A program made the translations under genes and the position numbers. Source: Nocardiopsis_B mangrovi (GTDB taxonomy: Bacteria > Actinomycetota > Actinomycetes > Streptosporangiales > Streptosporangiaceae). From it: a stretch of 64,000 bases of DNA. The stretch is taken from assembly GCF_042653925.1 (NCBI RefSeq), contig NZ_JBHSFQ010000022.1, forward strand, positions 1 through 64,000, read 5' to 3'. Shown piece after piece: positions 45,671-54,777 of the stretch. The notes beneath the pieces were generated by a model that was given only the letters and a program-made list of their open reading frames with translations, was not told the origin of the DNA and searched no databases. Numbering within the stretch: the stretch's first letter is position 1; each line of letters opens with the position of its first letter.

Positions 45671-48262
45671 ATGGAGTTCTCCGTCAACGGCGGCGCGACC
45701 GAGGTCGCCGCCGACCCGGACGCGCCGGCCATCGACCTCGTCCGCGACGAACTGGGGCTCACCGGCGCCAAACGCGCCTGCGGAGCGGGCGTCTGCGGGG
45801 CGTGCACGGTCCTCGTCGACGGCGCCCCCACCGCTTCCTGCCTGCTGCCCTCCTCCGCTCTGGAGGGCCGGGCCGTCACGACCGTCGAAGGGCTGGGCGG
45901 CACCCACCCCGTCCAGCGCGCCTTCGCCGCGCACGACGCCCTCCAGTGCGGCTACTGCACCCCGGGATTCGTGGTCGAGGCCGCCGCTTTCGTCGACTCC
46001 TGGCGCTCCGCCAACGGCGACACCGCGCCCGGCCGCGCCGAGATCGCCGACGCCATGGCCGGGCACCTGTGCCGGTGCGGGGCCTACGAGGGGATCTACA
46101 GCGCAGTCGCCGCGGCCTGCGCGGGCGAGCACGACGCCGAGCCGACCGCTCCCCCGCCGCGGGCCGAGGCCATGGACAAGATCACCGGGCGCGCCCGCTA
46201 CACCACCGACGTGCGGATCGACGGGTGCTGGGAAGCGGTGCTGGTGCGCTCCCCCAAGGCCCACGCGGTGGTCGGCGCCATCGACGCCGGCGAGGCACCG
46301 CACGTGGACCTGCTCCCCGCCGACCGCACCGTCCGCTACGTCGGCCAGCCGGTGCTGGCCGTGGCCGCCCCTACGCGTGAGAAGGCGCGCACCGCCGCCG
46401 GCCAGGTCTCGGTCGACTACCGCGATCTGGCCTCCGTCCTCGACGCGGAGGCCGCGCGCGCCGACGGCGCCCCGGCCGTGTACGCCACGGCGGACGACCG
46501 CAAGGAGGCACCCTCCAGCTCCGAGGGGCTCTCGCTGCCCGGGCGCTGGAACGGCAACCTGCGCGGGCCCGCCGGGGGCAGCCTGCGCCCGGGAACCGCG
46601 GTGCGCCGGATCGCCGCGGCGGCCGGGAGCGCGGATCCGCGCCTGGTCCTCGGCGAGTACAGCACCGCGGTCCAGGTGCACACGCCGATGGAGCCGCACG
46701 CCTGCGTCGCCCGCTGGGACGCCGACGGCGACCTGCACCTGCACCTGTCCACACAGGCCGTGGCCGCCGTGGCCGACGAGGCCGCCCGGCGCTGGAAGCT
46801 GGACCGCTCCCGGATACACGTCACCGCCGAGCACGTCGGCGGCGGGTTCGGCGCGAAGGGGCTGCTGTCCACCGAGGCCGTCGCGGCGGTGGAGCTGGCC
46901 CGGCTCTCGGGCGCACCGGTGCGGGTGGTCTACGACCGCGCCGAGGAGCTGACCGACGCCGGCAACCGCCCGGGCACCCGCACCCGCCTGGCCATGCTCG
47001 CCGACGCCGACGGCGACCTCGCCGCCCTGACCATCGACGCCTACGGCGAGGGCGGCGTCTCAGTCGGCTCCGCGGTCGCCCTGCACGGCAACCTGATGTA
47101 CGGCACCGCCCCCCGGCGGATGCGCGACTACGACGTCGTCACCAACCACCCGCCGGGCACCCCCTTCCGCGGCCCCGGCGGCCCGCCCCTGGCATGGGCG
47201 CTGGAGCAGGCGGTCGACGACATGGCGGCCCGGCTCGACGAGGATCCCGTCGCGCTGCGCCGCCGGTGGGACGGCAACCCCAAGCGCCGGGCCCTCTACG
47301 ACTGGGCGGCGGCCCTGCCCGCCTGGCGCGACCGGCCGCGCGGCGGCCGCACCGGCCGCTACCGCCGCGGCGTGGGGGTCGCCGCCTCGAACTGGCTCTA
47401 CCTGCTCGACCCCGGAGCCCGGGTCGAACTGTCGGTCGAGGACGGCACGGTCGTCGCGCGCACCTCGACCCAGGACATCGGCACCGGCGTGCGCTCGGTG
47501 ATCGGCGAGGTACTCCGCGCCGAGCTGGGGCTCCCCCACGACCGGATCCGGGTCGAGACCGGGTCCGGCGACGCCGTGCACGGCCCCAGCTCGACCGGCA
47601 GCCGCACGACGACGTCGGTGGCTCCGGCCACGGCCGAGGCCGCGCGGCTGCTGCGCGAGGCGCTGCGGTCGCGCACCCCGTCGGCGCCCGCGAACGGGGC
47701 GGTGCCGACCGCCGTCCTCGACGCCGCAGAGGGGGTACGCGTGACCGGGAGGCGCCGCCGCGACCGCCGCGGCTACCTCACCCCGTTCTCCATCGGCGAC
47801 GGGGCGGCCATCGGCCGCGGGTTCAGCGGGGCGGTGCACGTCATGGAGGTCGAGGTCGACACCCTCCTGGGGGCCGTGCGGGCGACCCGCTGCTGGGCGG
47901 GGGTCTCGGCCGGCCGCATCTACGCCGACCGCCTGGCCCGCAACCAGGTCGAGGGCGCGGTCGTGCAGGGCGTCGGCTACGCGCTGTTCGAACAGCGGGT
48001 CACCGACCCCGCCACCGGCACCGTCCTCACCGACAACCTGGAGGATTACCGCATCCCCGGTATCGGCGACACCCCCGAGATCGAGGTGCACTTCAACCAG
48101 GAGGGGTGGGACCACGTCACCGGCGGCGGCGTGGGCCTCGGCGAGGTCGCCACGGTCGGCGTCGCCGCCGCGATCGGCAACGCCGTGCGCGACGCCACCG
48201 GGTGGCGCCCCCGCCACCTGCCCATCCGCCCCGACCGCGTCCTCGAAGGGATCAACGCGTGA
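45671..48262 (+). CDS. Fused 2Fe-2S / Mo-cofactor molybdenum hydroxylase (aldehyde oxidoreductase-like)
   Basis: 863 residues from an ATG after CGGAGG. Residues 1-155 form a 2Fe-2S subunit: C37, C42, C45 and C57, then CGYCTPG (C93, C96) and HLCRCGAYEG. The Moco subunit follows after a short linker (PRAEAMDKITGRARYTTDVRIDGCW...), with VGGGFGAKGLLSTEAVAA, TPFRGPGGPPLAWALEQAVDDMA, QDIGTGVRSVIGEVL and catalytic Glu in GGGVGLGEVATV. These units are separate in PaoABC and xanthine dehydrogenase relatives. The Moco part is short (about 700 residues). Probable substrate: an aldehyde or N-heterocycle; not assignable from sequence. Confidence 0.9.
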   Translation: MEFSVNGGATEVAADPDAPAIDLVRDELGLTGAKRACGAGVCGACTVLVDGAPTASCLLPSSALEGRAVTTVEGLGGTHPVQRAFAAHDALQCGYCTPGFVVEAAAFVDSWRSANGDTAPGRAEIADAMAGHLCRCGAYEGIYSAVAAACAGEHDAEPTAPPPRAEAMDKITGRARYTTDVRIDGCWEAVLVRSPKAHAVVGAIDAGEAPHVDLLPADRTVRYVGQPVLAVAAPTREKARTAAGQVSVDYRDLASVLDAEAARADGAPAVYATADDRKEAPSSSEGLSLPGRWNGNLRGPAGGSLRPGTAVRRIAAAAGSADPRLVLGEYSTAVQVHTPMEPHACVARWDADGDLHLHLSTQAVAAVADEAARRWKLDRSRIHVTAEHVGGGFGAKGLLSTEAVAAVELARLSGAPVRVVYDRAEELTDAGNRPGTRTRLAMLADADGDLAALTIDAYGEGGVSVGSAVALHGNLMYGTAPRRMRDYDVVTNHPPGTPFRGPGGPPLAWALEQAVDDMAARLDEDPVALRRRWDGNPKRRALYDWAAALPAWRDRPRGGRTGRYRRGVGVAASNWLYLLDPGARVELSVEDGTVVARTSTQDIGTGVRSVIGEVLRAELGLPHDRIRVETGSGDAVHGPSSTGSRTTTSVAPATAEAARLLREALRSRTPSAPANGAVPTAVLDAAEGVRVTGRRRRDRRGYLTPFSIGDGAAIGRGFSGAVHVMEVEVDTLLGAVRATRCWAGVSAGRIYADRLARNQVEGAVVQGVGYALFEQRVTDPATGTVLTDNLEDYRIPGIGDTPEIEVHFNQEGWDHVTGGGVGLGEVATVGVAAAIGNAVRDATGWRPRHLPIRPDRVLEGINA

Positions 48263-49215
48263 CACCTCCACTCGACATTCCCGCCGCGGTGGCGGCCCTG
48301 CGCGACACCGGGTCCGAGGCCCGGGCGGGCGGGACCGACGTCATGGCCCGCCTCGCGGCCGGCACGGCCGCCGGACCGTTCACCGACCTGCACCGGGTAG
48401 CGGAGCTCAGCGGGGTGGACTGGGCGGACGACGGGTCGGCCCGGATCGGCGCCACCACCACGGTCGCCGCGATCGCCGCCGACCCGCGCCTGCGCGACGC
48501 CTATCCGGCCCTGACCGCGACCGCGGGCGCCCTCGCCACCCCGCAGATCCGGGCCGCCGGGACGATCGGCGGCAACCTGCTCCAGCGCAACCGGTGCTGG
48601 TACTTCCGCAACGCGGCGTTCAGCTGCTTCCAGAGCGGCGGCGACTCCTGCCCGGCCCGCGAGGGCGACCACCGCTACGGCACGGTGATCGACCAGGGTC
48701 CGTGCGCGGCGCCGCACCCGTCGTCGCTGGCGGTGGCCCTCCTGGCCTACGACGCCGTGGTGGAGGTGGAGGGCGCCCCGCCGATGCCCGTCGCCGACCT
48801 CTACGACGGCACCGACCCCACCCGCGACCACGTCCTGGAGCAGGGGCGGCTGCTCACCGGCGTCCGCCTGCCGGTGCCCGCCGTCGGCGAGCGCGCCGCC
48901 TACCGCAGGGCGACCGCCCGCTCCCGGGGCGAATGGCCGCTCGTGGAGGCCGTCGCCCGGGTGGTTCCGGGCGAGGACGGCCACGCCGGTGCGGTCGCGG
49001 TCGCGGTGGGCGGTGTGGCACGGACCCCGCTGCGCCTGCCCGCGGTCGAGGAGGCGCTGACCGGCCGGCGGCTCACCCTGCACGCGGTCGCCGGCGCCGT
49101 CGACGGCGTGACCGGCCTGTGCACCCCGCTCCGCCAGACCGCCTACAAGGCGGGGCTGCTGCGCGACACCGTCCGCGACGTCCTCGAACGGCTGGGCGGG
49201 CCCGCGGCCGCCTGA
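48259..49215 (+). CDS. PaoB-like FAD subunit with predicted extra 4Fe-4S cluster
   Basis: 318 residues; GTG overlaps the previous stop (GTGA). PCMH-type FAD motifs EARAGGTDVMARL and TPQIRAAGTIGGNLLQRNRCWYFRN. An insertion follows with C113, C123, C131 and C149 (last in DQGPCAAPHPSS). The same arrangement in E. coli PaoB and in 4-hydroxybenzoyl-CoA reductase beta binds an extra 4Fe-4S cluster. The C-terminal FAD domain is complete. It is the partner of the fused subunit upstream, giving a two-polypeptide enzyme. No PaoD-like cofactor chaperone gene lies in the operon. Confidence 0.9.
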   Translation: MTPPLDIPAAVAALRDTGSEARAGGTDVMARLAAGTAAGPFTDLHRVAELSGVDWADDGSARIGATTTVAAIAADPRLRDAYPALTATAGALATPQIRAAGTIGGNLLQRNRCWYFRNAAFSCFQSGGDSCPAREGDHRYGTVIDQGPCAAPHPSSLAVALLAYDAVVEVEGAPPMPVADLYDGTDPTRDHVLEQGRLLTGVRLPVPAVGERAAYRRATARSRGEWPLVEAVARVVPGEDGHAGAVAVAVGGVARTPLRLPAVEEALTGRRLTLHAVAGAVDGVTGLCTPLRQTAYKAGLLRDTVRDVLERLGGPAAA

Positions 49216-49222
49216 CCCGCGG

Positions 49223-49270
49223 GACGCCGCGGCGGCCGGCCCTTCGCCCGGGGCCGGCCGCCGCGGCGTC
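49223..49270. terminator. Perfect 20-bp stem-loop between convergent genes
   Basis: Positions 49223-49242 pair perfectly with 49251-49270 around an 8-base loop, between the FAD subunit and dnaE. Strongest hairpin in the window. Confidence 0.75.
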
Positions 49271-49282
49271 GCGCGCCCCCCG

Positions 49283-52200
49283 TCAGTAGGTGATGGCATC
49301 GGCGCCCAGCAGCGACTTGACGTCGCCGGAGAACGCCGGGGTCATCTCCACCGAATAGTCCGGCAGCTCGTAGATCCGGGACTGGACCGGGTGCTCGGCG
49401 CGCAGGGTCACCGGCGTGTCCCCGCGGTGGGTCTGGAGCACGCGCTTGAGCTCGTCGACGAGCTCGGCGTCGAGGCGCTGGGTCTGCACGCGCAGCAGCA
49501 CCGGCGCGGGCCCCTCCGATACGTGCGCGATGTCCAGCAGGGACATCTCGTTGGCCTGGATGGAGTACTCGCCCTCGCGCTCCTTGACCTTGCCCTTGAT
49601 GGACACCGCGGTGTCGGCGGCGAACACCGTGGAGTAGAGGGTGTAGGACTCGGAGAAGAACAGCGCCTCCGTCGAGCCGTCGAGGTCCTCGATGACGAGC
49701 TTGGCCCACTGGTTGCCGGTCTTGCTGACGCGCCGCTCGACCGAGGAGATGAGCCCGGCGATGCGGACCTCGCTCATGTGCCGGCGCTCGCCGTTGACGA
49801 TCTCCAGGATGGAGGTGTCGCGGTTGCGGGCCAGGATGCGCTCGGCCCCGGCCAGCGGGTGGCTGGAGACGTAGAGGCCGAGCATCTCGCGCTCCAGGGC
49901 GAGCTTGGTCTTGCGGTCCCACTCCCGGTCGTTGTTCCAGGCGATGTCCAGGCCGATGGGCGCCGCGGGCTCCTCGCTCTCGTCGCCCCCGCCGAACAGG
50001 TCGAACTGGCCGTTGGCCTCCTGCTTCTTGGCGCCGATCATCGCGTCGACCGCGGTCTCGTGGTGGGTGACGAGGTCCATGCGGGGCTGGCCCAGCGAGT
50101 CGAACCCGCCGGCCTTGATCAGCGACTCGACGACGCGCTTGTTGCAGGCGGCCAGCTCGATCTTGGAGAGGAAGTCCACGAAGCTCGCGAACTTGCCCTT
50201 CTCGGCGCGGGTCCGCACGATCGAGTCGACCACGTTGACACCGACGTTGCGGACCGCCCCCAGCCCGAAGCGGACGTCGCGGCCCACAGCTGTGAAGCGC
50301 AGGCCCGACTCGTTGACGTCGGGCGGCAGCACCTTGATGCCCATCTTGCGGCACTCGGCGAGGTAGACCGCCATCTTGTCCTTGTCGTCGCCCACGGAGG
50401 TGAGCAGCGCCGCCATGTAGGACGCGGGGTGGTTGGCCTTGAGGTAGGCGGTGCGGAAGCTGAGGATGGCGTAGCCGGCGGCGTGGGACTTGTTGAACGC
50501 GTACCCGGAGAAGGGCAGCATGACCTCCCACAGCGTGGTGATCGCGTCCTGGGAGAACCCGCGCTCCAGCATGCCCGCCTGGAAGGTCACGTACTCCTTC
50601 TCCAGGGCCTCCTTCTTCTTCTTGCCCATGGCCCGGCGCATCAGGTCGGCGCCGCCCAGGCTGTAGCCGGCGAGCTGCTGGGCGATCGCCATGATCTGCT
50701 CCTGGTAGACCAGGACGTGGTAGGTCTCCTTGAGGATCGGGTCCAGCGCCTCGCCGAGCTCGGGGTGGATGGGCGTGATCTCCTGGCGCCCGTTGGAGCG
50801 GTCGGCGTAGTCGTTGTGGGCGTTGGCGGCCATCGGGCCGGGCCGGTACAGCGCGTTGACGGCGGTGATGTCGGAGAACGCGGTGGGCTGCATCCGCCGC
50901 AGCAGGGCGCGCATGGCCGTGCCGTCGAGCTGGAACACGCCCAGGGTGTCGCCGCGCGCCAGCAGCTCGTAGGTCTTCTTGTCGTCGTCGCCGATGGTCG
51001 ACCAGTCGATGTCGACGCCCTCGTTGGACTTCACGTTCTGGATGGCGTCGTCGATGATCGTGAGGTTGCGCAGGCCCAGGAAGTCCATCTTGAGCAGCCC
51101 CATCTCCTCGCACTGAGGGTAGGGGAACCCGGTGATGATGGCGCCGTCGGTGTCGCGCTTGTGCAGCGGGATGACGTCGAGCAGCGGCTCCTTGGACAGG
51201 ATCACCCCGGCCGCGTGGACGCCGGTGCCGCGGGTCAGGCCCTCGATGCCGCGCGCGGTCTCCAGGACCCGGCGGGTCTCGGGGTCGTTCTCCTGCATCT
51301 GGCGGAGCTCGGATGCCTCGCTGTAGCGCTCCTGGGACTCGTCGTAGATCGCGCCGAGGGGGATCTCCTTGCCGCCCGCGGCCGGCGGGAACGCCTTGGT
51401 GATCTTGTCGCCGATGGCGTAGGGCAGCCCGAGGATGCGGGTGGAGTCCTTCACCGCGGCCTTGGCCTTGATGGTGCCGAAGGTGAGGATCTGGGAGACG
51501 CGCTCGTCGCCGTAGAGGTCGGTGACGTAGCGGATCATGTCACCGCGCTTGCGCTCGTCGAAGTCCAGGTCGACATCGGGCATGGAGACGCGCTCGGGGT
51601 TGAGGAACCGCTCGAACAGCAGGCCGTGGTAGACCGGGTCCAGATCGGTGATCCCCAGGACGTAGGCGACCATCGAGCCGGCCGCCGACCCGCGGCCCGG
51701 GCCCAGGGCGATCGCGTTCTTGCGGGCGTGCTGGCAGATGTCGGAGACCACGAGGAAGTAGGCGGGAAAGCCCATCTCCTCGATGATGGACAGCTCGTAG
51801 TCGATGCGGCGCTGGACCTCGTCGGAGGCGCCGTCGGGGTAGCGGGTGGGCGTGAGGCGCACGACCTCCTTGCGCAGCCACGACGACTGCGACTCGCCCT
51901 CGGGGACGGGGAACTCGGGCATGAGTTCGCGGTGGGCGAACACCTCGTCGTAGCAGCCCTCTTCGACCTGCTCGGCCACCCACAGGGTGTTCTTGCAGCC
52001 CTCGGCCCACTCGTCCAGGGACAGCAGGGCCCGCATCTCGTCGGCGGTCTTGACGTAGTAGCCCGACCCGTTGAACTTGAACCGGTTGGGGTCGTCGAGG
52101 TTCTTGCCGACGCCGACCGCGAGCAGCGCGTCGTGCGCCTCGGCCTGGTCCTCGGTGACGTAGTGGGAGTCATTGGTGACCAGGGGCCGCAGGCCCACCT

Positions 52201-52849
52201 TCTTGCCCACCCGCAGCAGGCCGTCGCGGACCTCGCGCTCGATGGGCACCCCGTGCTCCATCAGCTCCAGCAGGACGTTGTCGCGGCCGAAGATGTCCAC
52301 GAGGCGGCCGGCGTAGTCGACGGCCTCCTGCTCCTGGCCCAGCCGCAGCCGGGTCTGCACGCCGCCGGAGGGGCAGCCGGTGGAGACGATGACGCCGTCG
52401 GAGTGCTCCGCCATCAGGTCCAGGTCCATGCGGGGCTTCATGTAGTAGCCCTCGAACGAGGCCAGGGACGACATGCGGAACAGGTTGCGCAGCCCCTGGG
52501 CGTTGCGGGCCCACATGGTCATGTGCAGGTACCGGCCGCCGCCCGAGATGTCCTTGCCGCCCTCGGCGGAGTCGCCGTCGGCGTCGCGCGCCTGGCCCCA
52601 CTTCATCCGCTTCTTGTGGAAGCGCGACCCGGGGGCGACATAGGCCTCGATCCCGATGATCGGCTTGACCCCGGTCCCCTTGGACTGCTGCCAGAACTCA
52701 TAGGCCCCGAACATGTTCCCGTGGTCGGTCATCGCCACGGCGGGCATCCCCAGCCGCTTCGCCTCGGCGAACAGCGGCTTCAGTTTGGCCGCACCGTCCA
52801 GCATCGAGTACTCGGTGTGGACGTGCAGGTGGACGAAAGGATCCGACAC
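49283..52849 (-). CDS. dnaE: DNA polymerase III alpha subunit
   Basis: 1188 residues from a GTG at 52849. PHP domain at the N-terminus (FVHLHVHTEYSMLDGAAKLKPLF, AVAMTDHGNMFG), polymerase catalytic region with PDVDLDFDERKRGDMIRYV aspartates, the thumb/fingers (RGTGVHAAGVILSK, GFPYPQCEEMGLLKMDFLGLRNL, MGKKKKEALEKE), tandem HhH and an OB-fold (VRIAGLISSVERRVSKTGNQWAKLVIEDLDG). This is the replicative DnaE1 type, not the error-prone DnaE2. Complete and single-gene. It converges with the Mo-hydroxylase operon across a strong hairpin. Confidence 0.97.
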   Translation of the reverse strand: MSDPFVHLHVHTEYSMLDGAAKLKPLFAEAKRLGMPAVAMTDHGNMFGAYEFWQQSKGTGVKPIIGIEAYVAPGSRFHKKRMKWGQARDADGDSAEGGKDISGGGRYLHMTMWARNAQGLRNLFRMSSLASFEGYYMKPRMDLDLMAEHSDGVIVSTGCPSGGVQTRLRLGQEQEAVDYAGRLVDIFGRDNVLLELMEHGVPIEREVRDGLLRVGKKVGLRPLVTNDSHYVTEDQAEAHDALLAVGVGKNLDDPNRFKFNGSGYYVKTADEMRALLSLDEWAEGCKNTLWVAEQVEEGCYDEVFAHRELMPEFPVPEGESQSSWLRKEVVRLTPTRYPDGASDEVQRRIDYELSIIEEMGFPAYFLVVSDICQHARKNAIALGPGRGSAAGSMVAYVLGITDLDPVYHGLLFERFLNPERVSMPDVDLDFDERKRGDMIRYVTDLYGDERVSQILTFGTIKAKAAVKDSTRILGLPYAIGDKITKAFPPAAGGKEIPLGAIYDESQERYSEASELRQMQENDPETRRVLETARGIEGLTRGTGVHAAGVILSKEPLLDVIPLHKRDTDGAIITGFPYPQCEEMGLLKMDFLGLRNLTIIDDAIQNVKSNEGVDIDWSTIGDDDKKTYELLARGDTLGVFQLDGTAMRALLRRMQPTAFSDITAVNALYRPGPMAANAHNDYADRSNGRQEITPIHPELGEALDPILKETYHVLVYQEQIMAIAQQLAGYSLGGADLMRRAMGKKKKEALEKEYVTFQAGMLERGFSQDAITTLWEVMLPFSGYAFNKSHAAGYAILSFRTAYLKANHPASYMAALLTSVGDDKDKMAVYLAECRKMGIKVLPPDVNESGLRFTAVGRDVRFGLGAVRNVGVNVVDSIVRTRAEKGKFASFVDFLSKIELAACNKRVVESLIKAGGFDSLGQPRMDLVTHHETAVDAMIGAKKQEANGQFDLFGGGDESEEPAAPIGLDIAWNNDREWDRKTKLALEREMLGLYVSSHPLAGAERILARNRDTSILEIVNGERRHMSEVRIAGLISSVERRVSKTGNQWAKLVIEDLDGSTEALFFSESYTLYSTVFAADTAVSIKGKVKEREGEYSIQANEMSLLDIAHVSEGPAPVLLRVQTQRLDAELVDELKRVLQTHRGDTPVTLRAEHPVQSRIYELPDYSVEMTPAFSGDVKSLLGADAITY

Positions 52850-52888
52850 GGCTGGGGTCTCCTGGGTCGCAAAGCGGGTGGATGCCCC

Positions 52889-53668
52889 TCACCCTAACCC
52901 CGCACCCCGCCCGTCCCGCGCGGCTTCGGGAGCGAAACCGGGATCGGCCGGGGCGTCCAGGTCGGCGCGCAGCCAGCGCTCGACCTCCAGGACGTGCATG
53001 GTGGCGGCGGCGCGGGCGGCATCGGGGTCGCGGGCCAGGAGGGCGCGGTGGATCCGCGCGTGGTCCTCCCGCAGCCGCGCCGCCAGGCCGGCCTCGCGGT
53101 GGCCGCGCCAGACCCGGGCGTTGAAGGTCCGCGAGGACAGGCCGTTGTTGATGGCGGCCAGGGTGGCGTTCCCGGTGATCTCGACGATGGCCTGGTGGAA
53201 GGTGAGGTCGGCGGAGACCGTGTCGCCCTCGTCGCCGGAGCCGATGCGGTCGACCAGCGCGCCCAGGCGCCGGAGCTGGTCGTCGTCGGCGCGGGCGGCG
53301 GCCAGGGCGGTGGCGGCCGGCTCCAGCATCCGGCGCACCTGGAGGACCTCGACCAGGGTCTCGCCCTGGGAGACCTCGGCCAGGACGGAGAAGGCCTCCA
53401 GCAGGTCGCCGGGGCGCAGGGCGGTCACGTAGACGCCGGCGCCGTGGCGCGCCTCCAGCACGCCGAGCGTGGTCAGCGCGCGGATGGCCTCGCGCATGGA
53501 GCTGCGGGACACGCCCAGGTCGGCCGACAGGTCGCGCTCCGTGGGCAGTCGGTCGCCGGGGCGCAGGGTGCCGTCGGCGATACGGGCCTTGATCCGCTCG
53601 ATCGCCCGCTGGGTCACCGGCATGCGCCCCGGCGCGGGCGCCGCAGCGGCGGTGTCGGGCATGGTCAC
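52889..53668 (-). CDS. FadR-type GntR regulator of lutABC
   Basis: 259 residues. GTG at 53668 is five bases after AAGGAG; the ATG two codons later is spaced too far. Winged helix: RIADGTLRPGDRLPTERDLSADLGVSRSSMREAIRALTTLGVLEARHGAGVYV. The FCD domain has the metal/ligand pattern SADLTFHQAIVEITGN and HARIHRALLARDPDAARAAATMHV. This fits LutR/LldR-type lactate-responsive repressors. It is divergent from lutABC, with TGATCGG-type half sites between. The Pro/Ala tail after residue 235 looks disordered. Confidence 0.92.
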   Translation of the reverse strand: MTMPDTAAAAPAPGRMPVTQRAIERIKARIADGTLRPGDRLPTERDLSADLGVSRSSMREAIRALTTLGVLEARHGAGVYVTALRPGDLLEAFSVLAEVSQGETLVEVLQVRRMLEPAATALAAARADDDQLRRLGALVDRIGSGDEGDTVSADLTFHQAIVEITGNATLAAINNGLSSRTFNARVWRGHREAGLAARLREDHARIHRALLARDPDAARAAATMHVLEVERWLRADLDAPADPGFAPEAARDGRGAGLG

Positions 53669-53761
53669 GCGGGCTCCTTCCGTTCGCTCTCGGGGACGCG
53701 GCCGGGGCGACGGCCGGCCACGCCCACCATCTTGACACCCCGCCCGCCCGCCGCGTAAAAG

Positions 53762-53796
53762 TGATCGGACCAATTACCGTAATCTGACCCGATCAG
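53762..53796. promoter_or_regulatory. Two FadR-type operator sites between lutR-like gene and lutA
   Basis: TGATCGGACCA at 53762-53772 and, on the minus strand, TGATCGGGTCA at 53785-53795. Both resemble the TnGTnnnACnA consensus of LldR/PdhR-type GntR proteins and lie 23 bp apart, about two helical turns. The area (53755-53795) is the only A/T-containing part of the 368-bp gap. The remaining stretch to lutA is GC-rich with nothing recognised. Confidence 0.55.
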
Positions 53797-54036
53797 GCCG
53801 TCCCTTCCGATGGGAAAGCGCATTCGAACGACGAGTCATCAGACCACCGCCCCTAGGGCGGACGGGCGCACACGCGCGCCGGCGGCGGCCGACACCGCCC
53901 CGGCACCGCCACACCCGGCCGCCTCCCCGGGGAACGCCGCGCCCGGCCCTAGAGTCGGTCGCGGGCCCCTCTCCCGGGAACCGGGCACACACGTCCGGCT
54001 CGGCCGCCACCGGCCGCGCCGGGATCGAGGGAGCGC

Positions 54037-54777
54037 ATGCGGATCGCGTTGTTCATCACCTGCGTCAACGACACCCTGTTCCCCGGCACCGGGCGCGCGG
54101 TGGTACGGCTGCTGGAGCGGCTGGGGCACGAGGTCGTGTTCCCCGAGGAGCAGACCTGCTGCGGCCAGATGCACTACAACACCGGCTACCGGCGCGACGC
54201 CCAGCGGCTCGCGGTCGGGTTCGTGGAGACCTTCGCCGACGCCGACGCCGTCCTGGCCCCCTCGGGGTCGTGCGCGGCGATGGTCCGCGACAACTACCCG
54301 CGCCTGGGCGCGCCGGGCAGCCGCCTGGCCCGCGCCGCCGACCGCGTCGCCCCGCGCGTGTACGACCTCTCGGAGCTGCTGGTGGACGTCCTGGGGGTGA
54401 CCGACGTCGGCGCCTACTTCCCGCACACCGTCACCTACCACCCCACCTGCCACGGGCTGCGGCTGCTCAAGCTGGGCGACCGGCCCTACCGGCTGCTGCG
54501 CGCCGTGCGCGGCCTGGAGCTGGTGGAGCTGGCCGGCGAGCGCGAGTGCTGCGGGTTCGGCGGCACCTTCGCGGTGAAGAACCCCGACGTGTCGGCGGCC
54601 ATGGGGGCCGACAAGGCGCGCAACGTCGCCGCGACCGGCGCCGAGGTCTTGTGCGCCGTCGACAACTCCTGCCTCATGCACATCGGCGGGACCCTCGACC
54701 GCGCCCGCTCCGGCGTGAAGGCGGTCCACCTCGCCGAGATCCTCGCCTCGACCGAACAGGAGCCCGCCGCCATATGA
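54037..54777 (+). CDS. lutA: L-lactate utilisation protein LutA
   Basis: 246 residues. Two CCG-type domains: FPEEQTCCGQMHYNTGYRRDA and YHPTCHGLRLLKLG...ECCGFGGTFAVKNPDVSAAMGADK, as in LutA and the glycolate oxidase/heterodisulfide reductase B family, which bind a [4Fe-4S] group. Start motif MRIALFITCVNDTLFPGTG is conserved. It works with LutB and LutC to oxidise L-lactate to pyruvate with electrons going to the quinone pool. The stop overlaps lutB (ATGA). Confidence 0.95.
   Translation: MRIALFITCVNDTLFPGTGRAVVRLLERLGHEVVFPEEQTCCGQMHYNTGYRRDAQRLAVGFVETFADADAVLAPSGSCAAMVRDNYPRLGAPGSRLARAADRVAPRVYDLSELLVDVLGVTDVGAYFPHTVTYHPTCHGLRLLKLGDRPYRLLRAVRGLELVELAGERECCGFGGTFAVKNPDVSAAMGADKARNVAATGAEVLCAVDNSCLMHIGGTLDRARSGVKAVHLAEILASTEQEPAAI

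Noticed and set aside
49391..52897. 1168-residue plus-strand frame opposite dnaE
   Set aside because: Antisense shadow of dnaE with the typical Val/Gly/Asp/His composition and no family marks.
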